This document shows, piece after piece, positions 27,143-35,832 of a stretch of 64,000 bases of DNA; the stretch's first letter is position 1, and the number at the start of each line of letters is the position of its first letter. A program made the position numbers and the translations under genes. Source of the stretch: Bacteroidales bacterium (lineage in GTDB: Bacteria > Bacteroidota > Bacteroidia > Bacteroidales > VadinHA17); NCBI GenBank assembly GCA_017999895.1, contig JAGNKY010000004.1, positions 62,001-126,000 on the forward strand, given 5' to 3'. Below the pieces are notes generated by a model. It did not search any database. It was not told where the DNA came from and saw nothing but the letters and a program-made list of their open reading frames with translations.

Positions 27143-29356
27143 TCAGCCCGGCGCTTCCAGTCCCGAGCTTTGTGCTTTTTCAACCGGAATGCTGAAATAA
27201 AATGTTGCGCCTTTATCCACTTCACTTTCAGCCCATACGCGGCCATTGTGCCGGCTGATAATCCGTTTCACTATAGCGAGGCCTACACCATTGCCTTCAA
27301 AATCTTTCTGATTATGAAGCCTCTGGAACATACCAAAAAGCTTGCCGGCATATTTCATATCAAACCCGGCCCCGTTGTCATTTATAAAATAGATATTTTC
27401 TTTATCATTTTGAACCGAACCAACATTAATAACAGCTCTTTCTCTTTTTGATGAGTATTTTATAGCATTAGATATCAGATTCGTCCATACCTGTTTAAGA
27501 GCCGGAACATCGCCATAAACAAAATGAAGGTCGCTGATATTGAAATCTATTCTTTCTCTCTCTTCCGGGGTGGTAAGCTCATTAAAAGCTGTTTTTGCGA
27601 GATAAGTCATATCTACTTTCGTGTTCAATAATTCTGTTCTGCCGACGCGTGAGAATGCCAGAAGGTCGTCTATCAGAGTTCCCATGCGTATTGCGCTCGA
27701 TTCTATAATTTCACATATTCTGTTTCCCTCCTCATCGAGACAGGGCGAATATTCTTCTTTGAGGATTTTAGTGAAGCTGTGTATAGCCCTTAGTGGTGAC
27801 CTTAAATCGTGAGAAACGGAATAGCTGAATGCCTCCAGTTCTTTGTTGGCTGCTTCAAGTTGTGCCGTACGCATAGCTACCCTGTACTCAAGCTCATCAT
27901 TGAGCGTACGCACTCTTTCTTCGCTTGCCTTAAGCACCGCATTAGCCCTGTATTGCTCGGTGATATCTGTTGCCGACGATAATATGCCGGTAATTTTCCC
28001 GTTTTTATCATGAATTGTTGTACACCACCAGGCTAAAAGGCGGATTGCACCATCTCTTCTCCTTTGAAAACTTTCAACGTACATCTTATCTGTTACCCCT
28101 GTAAACAATGGATTGACTATTCCATAAACATCATTTTCGTCTTCAAAATAATAAGAAGCTTCTTTACCTACAACATCGTCCCCGAAAAAATCAATGCCCG
28201 CCTGATTAGCCCAGGTGTAAACTTTATTGGTATCAACTTCCATAATAATATTGGGTACAGAATCGAGAATTGCTTCATACCTGACAGAAAGCTGTCTGAA
28301 TTGTTCTTCTAAGACCAGCTTTTCATTCTGAATTTTCATCTTTGCTTTTATCAGCTTCATGGAACGATTTCGCAGGAATAGCCACGCGAGAGCGCCTGCA
28401 AGAAGAGTAAGAAGGACACTTATTATTATCACAACGCCAGCACGGTACCTGAGTGAGGCATAAATCTCGGCTTTATCTACCTTGGCTACCATATACCATG
28501 GAGTATCAGGGACTTTCCTGATATACGATACCACAGGTTCTCCACGGTAATCTATTCCCTCATAAGTACCTTCATATCCCTTAGCCGTTACAGCCGCATA
28601 AAAATCTTCCCTTGATAGGGGATTAATATCCAGGGCAGGCACCGAAGTGCGGCGGAAAATATTCATTAAAACAACAGTGTCTCCCACAGGTTCAACAAGC
28701 AAAGTTTCAGAAGTTTTACTGGGAACCGGCCACGTCTGTACCAAAGGGAACAATGTCTTTTCCGGATCAATTCTCAGAACAATAACTCCGAAAACCGAGG
28801 TATCACTGCCTGCTGCATTCCTAAGCGGAATAAGCATATCAAAATATGCTCTCGGCACTTTTCTTGTCCTGTAGAGGCCTCTGAAAATGATTTTTCCGTT
28901 ATTAAATGCTTCCTTTAAATACCTATTTATATAACTTTCTGACAATGATTCTTCTGAAGGATAAGATATCCTTTTTGTCATCGAGCTGTCGAAAAGAATT
29001 GCGCTGGAATAATCATAATTCAATACATACGACTTTAAAAATTCTGTAATATCATTAGTTAACTTATAATCATGATTTTCGTAAAAGAAACTGTATATTG
29101 CATTTTTAATCAGGTTATTATTAATTAAAACCTGCCCATCGGCCATCCTTTCTTTCTTCCATTGCACAATTTGTTCTGTTTTGAGGTTTGCTATTTCGGC
29201 AAGCTCATTGTACTTTTCATGATGAATCCTGTTTTTTTCCTGATTATAATAAAGTATGGCAGCTGCTACCAGGCAGACGGTGAAGACGCTAAAACAGGTT
29301 ATAAATAACCATCTGTTTCTTTTTGCGTTCAAAGCCGACTTTTTTATCCTTACCAT
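27143..29356 (-). CDS. Membrane sensor histidine kinase with periplasmic cache-like and PAS domains
   Basis: A 737-residue kinase. Transmembrane helices at about 18-38 and 306-328 flank a periplasmic region of about 265 residues, probably a double-cache ligand domain. A PAS domain follows (about 360-480, with VPNIIMEVDTNKVYTWANQAG). HisKA has SYSVSHDLRSPLRAIHSF (His about 517). HATPase has the G1 box NDNGAGFDMKYAGKLFGMF and GNGVGLAIVKRI. The kinase half resembles the bacteriophytochrome group that works with Rcp1-like receivers, and such a gene is next. The small molecule sensed is unknown. Confidence 0.95.
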   Translation of the reverse strand: MVRIKKSALNAKRNRWLFITCFSVFTVCLVAAAILYYNQEKNRIHHEKYNELAEIANLKTEQIVQWKKERMADGQVLINNNLIKNAIYSFFYENHDYKLTNDITEFLKSYVLNYDYSSAILFDSSMTKRISYPSEESLSESYINRYLKEAFNNGKIIFRGLYRTRKVPRAYFDMLIPLRNAAGSDTSVFGVIVLRIDPEKTLFPLVQTWPVPSKTSETLLVEPVGDTVVLMNIFRRTSVPALDINPLSREDFYAAVTAKGYEGTYEGIDYRGEPVVSYIRKVPDTPWYMVAKVDKAEIYASLRYRAGVVIIISVLLTLLAGALAWLFLRNRSMKLIKAKMKIQNEKLVLEEQFRQLSVRYEAILDSVPNIIMEVDTNKVYTWANQAGIDFFGDDVVGKEASYYFEDENDVYGIVNPLFTGVTDKMYVESFQRRRDGAIRLLAWWCTTIHDKNGKITGILSSATDITEQYRANAVLKASEERVRTLNDELEYRVAMRTAQLEAANKELEAFSYSVSHDLRSPLRAIHSFTKILKEEYSPCLDEEGNRICEIIESSAIRMGTLIDDLLAFSRVGRTELLNTKVDMTYLAKTAFNELTTPEERERIDFNISDLHFVYGDVPALKQVWTNLISNAIKYSSKRERAVINVGSVQNDKENIYFINDNGAGFDMKYAGKLFGMFQRLHNQKDFEGNGVGLAIVKRIISRHNGRVWAESEVDKGATFYFSIPVEKAQSSGLEAPG

Positions 29357-29807
29357 ATTACAGACAGTTATAAAATATATTCAAATGTACATAATTCTTT
29401 TTTAATAGATTAAATATTTTAGTAATAGATTTATTTATAACCATTTATTGAGTAAAGGCCAGTGTTTTTCATAATCTTTACTATTTGTACAATGAATTAA
29501 ACATTTCCCTGAATAGATAAATTTGTTTTTCGATTTTTCAAATACTAAAATTTAACATAAATCAAAGAATTACATTACTTTTCTCTAATCTTTCATAGTA
29601 GAAATATCTTTATTTTATTAAAATTTTAATGATTATATTAATAATAGGTTTTTAAAGATATTTTACAATAAATAATTAAAATAGCTGACTAAATGTTAAG
29701 AACAAAAGTCAATCTCTACCTGTATTAATAAAGCTTATATAAAAATATTCAATTCTGTCAATTAAAAATTTTATTACATTTGAGAAATTCTAATATTTAA
29801 CTGAGAG
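29357..29807. other. Divergent A+T-rich intergenic region
   Basis: About 450 bp between the divergent kinase and lipoprotein genes. It is strongly A+T-rich and holds no coding frame or structured RNA that I can see. A TACATTTG, matching the -7 element, lies at about 29775-29782 before the lipoprotein gene, without a recognisable -33 partner. Confidence 0.5.
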
Positions 29808-30494
29808 GTGCGATTATACAGGCTCATTCCGGCGGCTGTTATTTTAACTTCAATACTTTGTTCTTGCAGGGAAAAAGGTCTCAAAAACATTAGTGAAGGC
29901 GAAATCTATTATAGCATAGAATATGTCCAAAACAATGGAAAGATGTCGGTAGATTTCAAACCAAAAACTCTTGTTATTTCATTCAAAGACGACAAGATTC
30001 TTTTCGAAATATTAACGCCTTTCGGTAATCAGGGAATTATAAATGTTGTAAATCCTGAAAAAGGAATATTCGACACTTATGTCAATCTGCTCGGCACCAG
30101 ACTGCATTATTCCGGTTCAGCTAATGAATTGCTCCCTGGTTTTAGTGCAATGAATGGAGTGACTATCAGAAAAACTCAAAAAACAGCAAAGATTTGCGGA
30201 TTCAATTGCAAACATGCCGAGGCAATATTCCCCGGCAATCCACGAAAAGTTTACGATATATGGTACACAAATGAAATCAAAGTGAAGAACCCGAATATTG
30301 CTACACCGTTTAATGAAATAGACGGTGTCCTTATGAGTTTCTATTATATACTCGGAGGATCAGTAATTAAATTTGAAGCCGAAGCAGTTTATAAAAAAGA
30401 AATCCCTGAAAACGTATTTGAAAAAAGACCTCGATATAAACTTGTCAGTAAAAATGATATGGATAAAATTATAACCGACATGATTAATCTTTGA
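29808..30494 (+). CDS. Lipoprotein of unknown function, DUF4412-like
   Basis: A 228-residue lipoprotein starting at a GTG. An in-frame TGA at 29802-29804 and lack of an early ATG leave no better start, and GAGAGG precedes it. The signal peptide ends in ILCSC (Cys about 20). The mature part is beta-rich (GEIYYSIEYVQNN, VISFKDDKILFEI, IWYTNEIKVKNPNIATPF) and recalls the DUF4412/GLPGLI type of small outer-envelope proteins. It stands 51 bp before ftsK on the same strand, but a functional link is not evident. Confidence 0.78.
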   Translation: MRLYRLIPAAVILTSILCSCREKGLKNISEGEIYYSIEYVQNNGKMSVDFKPKTLVISFKDDKILFEILTPFGNQGIINVVNPEKGIFDTYVNLLGTRLHYSGSANELLPGFSAMNGVTIRKTQKTAKICGFNCKHAEAIFPGNPRKVYDIWYTNEIKVKNPNIATPFNEIDGVLMSFYYILGGSVIKFEAEAVYKKEIPENVFEKRPRYKLVSKNDMDKIITDMINL

Positions 30495-30545
30495 GAAACT
30501 ACTCATCTTTTAATTTATTCTTCTTTTTAATATATTAAATCCACA

Positions 30546-32960
30546 ATGAAACCGGGCGGAAAACAAGATAACAACAAAAAGGATAGCGGGGAAAAGGGCA
30601 AAACGGGAAAGGTAAAGGCCAGGGCTACACATAACCACGAAAAACTAAAATTTGTTCTTGGAATATTTCTAATCGCAGTAGCGACATATATCCTGGTAGC
30701 TTTCATTGCATATATGTTCTGGTGGAAATCAGATGCAAGTCTGGCACGTGATCAGGTGTTATCAGGCTCTGAAATACAGGTGAAAAACTGGTCAGGAAAA
30801 CTCGGTGTAATAATATCTCAATTTTTTATAACAAATGGCTTTGGCATTGGAGCACTTTTTATTCCTTTGATAATAGCCGTTCCAGGCTTAAAGCTTCTTA
30901 ACTTCCCGGGCATAAAACCATGGCGACTAATTTTTAAGTTTGCAGCCACAACTATTATTGTCTCTCTTGTTCTGGGTTATATCTTTGGTGATGCTGGAGG
31001 ATTTTTAGGCAGCGGCCCGGGCGGCGCCCAGGGTTATTTTGCAGCTCAATGGCTCAGCTCTTTCATGGGTAAACCTGGTACCGGAATCCTCCTTATGTTT
31101 CTTACCCTAGCATATATCGTAATCATCCTGAATATAAGTCCTGCTGTTATCATAAAACCATTTTCTTCCCTGAAATCAAAGCCGGAAAAAACAACAGCAA
31201 CCTCTCAACCTATAGAGGAAAAAAATACTCCTAAGTCAGAGGAAAAATCATACAATGAAGAAATTACCGATTCCGATTATTACGACAATGGAAATGGGGA
31301 TACGATGTCTTATTATCCTCAGGGCGGTATTATCAATGTGTTAGACGAAAATAACGAGGATATTAAACAACCAATTGAAGGAGAAGTCCCTATCAAAATA
31401 ACAAAAGCGAAAGCCGGTGAACAGCTTTCGGATGAGGAAGTGGAAAAATTAATGAATAATTACGACCCGAGGCTCGATTTACCAAGATATAAATTCCCTC
31501 CTGTTTCACTTCTAAACGAACATAAAGCTTACTCATCATTCGATAACAGGGAAGTTATCGAAAATAAGGAGAATATAGTCAAGACATTAGGCGACCATAA
31601 GATACCGGTAAAATATATCACTGCAACAGTAGGCCCGACAGTGACACTTTACGAAGTTGTGCCCGAAAGAGGCGTGAGGCTTGCAAGAATAAAGTCGCTC
31701 GAAAACGATATTGCTTTAAATCTATCAGCTCTCGGTATAAGAATAATAGCTCCTATACCAGGAAGAGGAACGGTTGGCATCGAAGTTCCGAATAAAAATC
31801 CCGAAATAGTTTCTATGCGTTCCCTTATCACATCCAAAGCTTTTCAGGAATCAAAATACGAATTACCACTTGCTCTTGGACGTACAATCACAAACGAACC
31901 ATATATTGCCGATCTTACCCGAATGCCCCATTTGCTGGTAGCAGGAGCGACAGGACAGGGTAAGTCGGTAGGTATCAATGCTATAATAACATCTCTTCTT
32001 TACAAAAAACATCCTGCAGAAGTTAAATTCATTCTTATTGATCCGAAACGCGTCGAACTCCCTCTCTATGCGAAAATCGAACGTCATTTCCTTGCAAAAC
32101 TACCCGGCGAAGAAGATGCAATTATAACAGACACTCAGAAAGTAATTTATACTCTCAATTCTCTATGCATTGAGATGGACAACCGGCTCGAACTTCTTAA
32201 AGCCGCTCAAGCCAGAAATATAAAAGAATATAATGAAAAATTCATATCCCGCAGGCTAAACCCTGAAAAAGGTCATAGATTCATGCCTTATATAGTACTT
32301 ATAATTGATGAATTTGCCGACCTTATAATGACGGCTGGAAGAGAAATCGAGGGCCCAATTGGAAGACTTGCTCAGCTTGGAAGGGCTATCGGGATCCACC
32401 TCATTATTAGTACTCAGCGCCCTTCGACCAATATTATAACTGGTTTTATCAAAGCCAACTTTCCGACAAGGATTGCCTTTAGAGTATTTTCATCGGTTGA
32501 TTCCCGTACTATACTCGATTCCACAGGCGCCGACAAACTGGTAGGTCGGGGAGATATGCTAATTTCTTCAGGAAGTGAACCCGTACGACTTCAATGCGCT
32601 TTTATTGACACTCCTGAAATTGAAGCTCTTACTGAATACATTGGATCACAACAAGGTTATGCCGATGCCATGCATCTGCCTGAGTATATAGCCGACAGCG
32701 AAGCGGGCGAACAAGAGGTGGATCTAAGAAAAAGAGATCCTATGTTTGACGATGCAGCCCGAATCGTAGTTCAGTATCAACAAGGTTCCACTTCTCTTAT
32801 ACAACGAAAACTTTCAATTGGATATAACCGCGCTGGCAGAATAATTGACCAGCTCGAAGCTGCCGGCATAGTGGGGCCCTTCGAGGGTAGCAAAGCCAGA
32901 GATGTCCTTGTTTCCGATATGATGTCACTTGAACATATTCTGAAAAACCTCGACAAATGA
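30546..32960 (+). CDS. ftsK: DNA translocase FtsK/SpoIIIE
   Basis: Pumps the chromosome terminus through the septum and activates XerCD recombination. It has 804 residues. The N-terminal membrane domain has four helices (about 36-60, 98-118, 128-150, 178-202), followed by an acidic linker (about 210-310). The motor domain has Walker A GATGQGKSV (about 462-470) and Walker B LIIDEFADLIM. The C-terminal gamma winged helix is SLIQRKLSIGYNRAGRIIDQ with LEAAGIVGPFEGSKAR. It is followed by lolA and an NlpC/P60 gene, a usual Bacteroidota order. Confidence 0.97.
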   Translation: MKPGGKQDNNKKDSGEKGKTGKVKARATHNHEKLKFVLGIFLIAVATYILVAFIAYMFWWKSDASLARDQVLSGSEIQVKNWSGKLGVIISQFFITNGFGIGALFIPLIIAVPGLKLLNFPGIKPWRLIFKFAATTIIVSLVLGYIFGDAGGFLGSGPGGAQGYFAAQWLSSFMGKPGTGILLMFLTLAYIVIILNISPAVIIKPFSSLKSKPEKTTATSQPIEEKNTPKSEEKSYNEEITDSDYYDNGNGDTMSYYPQGGIINVLDENNEDIKQPIEGEVPIKITKAKAGEQLSDEEVEKLMNNYDPRLDLPRYKFPPVSLLNEHKAYSSFDNREVIENKENIVKTLGDHKIPVKYITATVGPTVTLYEVVPERGVRLARIKSLENDIALNLSALGIRIIAPIPGRGTVGIEVPNKNPEIVSMRSLITSKAFQESKYELPLALGRTITNEPYIADLTRMPHLLVAGATGQGKSVGINAIITSLLYKKHPAEVKFILIDPKRVELPLYAKIERHFLAKLPGEEDAIITDTQKVIYTLNSLCIEMDNRLELLKAAQARNIKEYNEKFISRRLNPEKGHRFMPYIVLIIDEFADLIMTAGREIEGPIGRLAQLGRAIGIHLIISTQRPSTNIITGFIKANFPTRIAFRVFSSVDSRTILDSTGADKLVGRGDMLISSGSEPVRLQCAFIDTPEIEALTEYIGSQQGYADAMHLPEYIADSEAGEQEVDLRKRDPMFDDAARIVVQYQQGSTSLIQRKLSIGYNRAGRIIDQLEAAGIVGPFEGSKARDVLVSDMMSLEHILKNLDK

Positions 32961-32970
32961 CAGAATTAAA

Positions 32971-33019
32971 TTGATGATTGATGATTTGAGAGGCGGCAGG
33001 CGGGAGGCGATAGGCGGCA
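32971..33019. repeat. Composite heptameric repeat downstream of ftsK
   Basis: Seven 7-bp units run in one phase: TTGATGA twice, TTTGAGA, then GGCGGCA, GGCGGGA, GGCGATA and GGCGGCA. The array begins 10 bp after the ftsK stop and shifts from a TTGATGA family to a G+C-rich GGCGRNA family without losing period 7. Confidence 0.8.
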
Positions 33020-33080
33020 ATTTAAGAAGTTAGAAAAATTTGGAATACATTTTGAATATATCTATTCTATAAAAATTGAG

Positions 33081-33716
33081 ATGAAACATAAGATAATTCT
33101 TGTAATATTTCTATTTGCCTTCTTTAAGGTATCAGGGCAGTCGGATGCTGAAGCTATAAAGATACTTGACAGTTTCTCGTCAAAAGCCCTCTCCGCCCCT
33201 TCAGTTTCTATGAAATTTCAGCTTGCAACTGTAAACATTGCCAGAGGAATTAAAGATACTTTGAACGGAAGCATCATATTGGCCAAAGATCAGTACCGTC
33301 TTGAATTGCCAAATAACATAATCTGGTTTAACGGTACAACATTATGGAACTACCTTGTTGCCGAAAAAGAAGTGACAATTACAAAACCCGATCGCAAAGA
33401 TGATTCTTTCATGAACCGCCCTTCATCTATTTTTACATTATATAAAAAAGGATATAAAATAAGGCTTCTTGAAGAAAATCCGGTTTCCTGGGTTATTGAC
33501 TTATACCCCGAAGATACAAACAGTGAACTTGTAAGAGTCAGACTGACAATAGGTAAGACCATGCTCAATCTGATTAACGCTGAATACAAAAGAAAAGATG
33601 GAATAACTGCTTTTCTAAATGTGAAGGAATATAATCTAAAAACGATTCCGGATGCATCATTTTTTGTATTCAACCCTAAAAATTACAGGGATGTCGAAAT
33701 AATAGATATGAGATAA
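33081..33716 (+). CDS. lolA: LolA-like outer-membrane lipoprotein carrier
   Basis: A 211-residue periplasmic protein with a signal peptide (about 1-19, ending VSGQ) and a LolA-type half-barrel: SVSMKFQLATVN, LAKDQYRLELPNNIIWFNGTT (split here at L/I), LWNYLVAEKEVTI, and the C-terminal NVKEYNLKTIPDASFFVFNPKNY. It carries lipoproteins from the inner to the outer membrane. Genomic position after ftsK supports the call. Confidence 0.9.
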   Translation: MKHKIILVIFLFAFFKVSGQSDAEAIKILDSFSSKALSAPSVSMKFQLATVNIARGIKDTLNGSIILAKDQYRLELPNNIIWFNGTTLWNYLVAEKEVTITKPDRKDDSFMNRPSSIFTLYKKGYKIRLLEENPVSWVIDLYPEDTNSELVRVRLTIGKTMLNLINAEYKRKDGITAFLNVKEYNLKTIPDASFFVFNPKNYRDVEIIDMR

Positions 33717-33800
33717 TTTTTTAGTATTATACTTTGCGCCCTTTGCTTAAATTTTCGTCCTTTGCGATTAATAACTTACCCCTGAAAACTAATACTTCAG

Positions 33801-34565
33801 ATGGAAAAATTTATATGTGAAAATGTTTTTATTCCCCTGCGGCTGATGCCTTCCCATAAGTCGGAAATGGTTTCACAGATCTTGTTCGGCGAGAGATATA
33901 CTATCATTGACCAGGCTGTGAACTGGATGAAAATCGAGCTTGAATTCGACGGATATAAAGGATGGGTTGACAAAGATCATGTTCAATTCCTGCCGCATAA
34001 TGAAAAACGCCATAATTATACAATAAACAGAGCATTGACCTGCATACGGCCCGATAATACAAAACTGGTCATAGAACCTGGATCCGAAGTATATGACCCG
34101 GATTTTTCAGCAGGGATTTTTTATGTCGGCAATGATATTTACAAGGCCGACAAAGAATTTTCCGAATATTATATTTCGGTTGACGAATCGCTTTCCGATA
34201 CAGCAGTAAGATTTATTAACAGTCCATACCTCTGGGGCGGAAGGATACCGACAGGAATCGACTGTTCGGGTTTTACTCAGATTATTTATAAAATACATGG
34301 CATAGCTTTGCCTCGCAATAGTTTCCAACAGGCAGAAAAGGGAGATACTATAGAATCAATTACCGACACTAAACCTGGTGATCTTGTATTTTTTGACAAC
34401 GATCGAGGTCAAATAACTCATGTGGGAATGATACTCGAAGAAGGAGTAGTTATTCATGCCTCAGGCAGAGTCAGAACCGATATCATCGACTACAAGGGAA
34501 TATTCCGAAAGAACGAAGGGAGGTACACTCATAATCTGAAACTAATAAAAAGAATTTTGGTCTGA
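33801..34565 (+). CDS. NlpC/P60-family cell-wall peptidase with SH3-like domain
   Basis: A 254-residue C40 endopeptidase, probably acting on D-Glu-meso-DAP bonds of peptidoglycan stem peptides. The N-terminal SH3b-like region (about 1-70) includes MVSQILFGERY and GYKGWVDKDHVQ. The NlpC/P60 domain (about 125-254) has Cys in GIDCSGFTQIIY (about 154), His in THVGMILEEG (about 213) and HASGRV. No signal peptide is visible from this start, which is normal for some Bacteroidota DPP-VI-like hydrolases that recycle murein peptides in the cytosol. It ends 7 bp from the convergent ftcD. Confidence 0.92.
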   Translation: MEKFICENVFIPLRLMPSHKSEMVSQILFGERYTIIDQAVNWMKIELEFDGYKGWVDKDHVQFLPHNEKRHNYTINRALTCIRPDNTKLVIEPGSEVYDPDFSAGIFYVGNDIYKADKEFSEYYISVDESLSDTAVRFINSPYLWGGRIPTGIDCSGFTQIIYKIHGIALPRNSFQQAEKGDTIESITDTKPGDLVFFDNDRGQITHVGMILEEGVVIHASGRVRTDIIDYKGIFRKNEGRYTHNLKLIKRILV

Positions 34566-34572
34566 TATTATA

Positions 34573-35643
34573 TCATTCTTCCTGTTCGATTATATATTCA
34601 ATTATCTTTTTATCCGGTTTGAATTCATATAACTCATTCAGTCCCAATGATTCCACTGCAATTCTTATTAGTTCCTCATCCGATGCTTTCTCATTTTTAT
34701 TATGTTTTTTCAGAAAATATCTTCCTGCATCGAGCATTGCCTTTAAAGGTACTAAACCTATAATTTCCGAACCTGTTACTTTTACTCCTCTTTCCTCTGC
34801 CTTCCGGCAAACTTCCTCAAAAGCAATATGAACAGGAGTTACTGCAATATTTGTAAGGTTCATTGAGACTTGTGCAATCCCATACTCTTCGATATACCAT
34901 CCTATAGCTTTGACGGCTTTAAGTGTACCTGGCACACTTATTATTTCTCCATTTTCACCCTTTGTTTTATTGCCTTTTTCGCGCACTTCGCCTGCAATTG
35001 CATTAGCCAGTCTTGTTGATGTCGTGTTGAGATTAACATTAAAAGCAACAAGGAAATCTCTTGCCCCAACAGCAGTTGCACCTGTTCTTTTGTTAAACAC
35101 CGCAGGCCCAAAATCGGGTTTCCATGCCGGATCGGCAAGTCTGGCTACCAATCCTTCATACCCCCCTTCCCTACAGTCGGCCAGGTTTCTTCTGTTTATC
35201 TTAAATGCTGCATTCTCATAACAATAAACAGGGATGTCGAGTTCTTCACCTATACGCTTTGCAAGTTTCCTTGCATATTCAACAGTCTCTTCCATAGTTA
35301 TACCCGATAAGGGCACCAGAGGGATTACATCTGTGGCACCTATACGGGGGTGAACACCCTTATGTTCTGACATATCAATCAATTCGGTTGCCTTTTCGGT
35401 GGCTAAGAAAGCCGCGTCGCATACAGCCTCAGGCTCTCCGGCAAATGTGATAACTGTACGGTTTGCATCTCTGCCAGGCTCGACATTCAGAAGTTTTACA
35501 CCAGGAACCGATTTTATTGAATCTGTAATTTGTTTTATGACCGACATATCCCTTCCTTCACTGAAATTAGGCACACATTCTATCAACCTTTTTTCCTTAC
35601 TCAACGCAGGTATTTCTTTATTAAATTCTTCCCTTTCAGCCAT
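34573..35643 (-). CDS. ftcD: Glutamate formimidoyltransferase
   Basis: Transfers the formimidoyl group of N-formimidoyl-glutamate to tetrahydrofolate in histidine breakdown. The 356 residues cover the N- and C-subdomains of the transferase; the cyclodeaminase domain of the animal enzyme is absent. Motifs are LIECVPNFSEGRD (about 21-33), NRTVITFAGEP, MSEHKGVHPRIGATDVIPLVP (split as M-EHKGVHPRIGATD and VIPLVP), and GARDFLVAFNVNLNT (about 197-211). Other hut genes are not in the window, so it may work as a folate one-carbon entry gene on its own. Confidence 0.95.
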   Translation of the reverse strand: MAEREEFNKEIPALSKEKRLIECVPNFSEGRDMSVIKQITDSIKSVPGVKLLNVEPGRDANRTVITFAGEPEAVCDAAFLATEKATELIDMSEHKGVHPRIGATDVIPLVPLSGITMEETVEYARKLAKRIGEELDIPVYCYENAAFKINRRNLADCREGGYEGLVARLADPAWKPDFGPAVFNKRTGATAVGARDFLVAFNVNLNTTSTRLANAIAGEVREKGNKTKGENGEIISVPGTLKAVKAIGWYIEEYGIAQVSMNLTNIAVTPVHIAFEEVCRKAEERGVKVTGSEIIGLVPLKAMLDAGRYFLKKHNKNEKASDEELIRIAVESLGLNELYEFKPDKKIIEYIIEQEE

Positions 35644-35775
35644 TTTACATCTGCTTTTATAAAAAATCTATAAATGACAAAGATTTTCAGATTTTTGAAT
35701 GCGAAAGTAGTAAAATAAAAAATAACTCATAAAAGCCTTATCCTGATAACATTATTCAATTCAATTCCTGCACGC

Positions 35776-35807
35776 TTTCTGATGATATAAAAATATCTAT
35801 ATATTTG
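35776..35807 (+). promoter_or_regulatory. Promoter of the thrS-infC-rpmI-rplT operon
   Basis: TTTC (35776-35779), a spacer of 20 bp and TATATTTG (35800-35807) give a near-consensus Bacteroidota promoter. It predicts a leader of about 20 nt before the thrS ATG at 35833. Confidence 0.5.
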
Positions 35808-35832
35808 CACTTCAAAAAAATCGCATTTTATA

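Noticed and set aside
26819..27451. Long open frame (210 codons) on the plus strand opposite the response regulator and kinase genes
   Set aside because: It lies antisense to two genes with clear domains and has no recognisable motif. The composition is that of a shadow frame.
29357..29807. Riboswitch or small RNA in the long divergent gap
   Set aside because: The DNA is simple A+T-rich sequence without stable stems.
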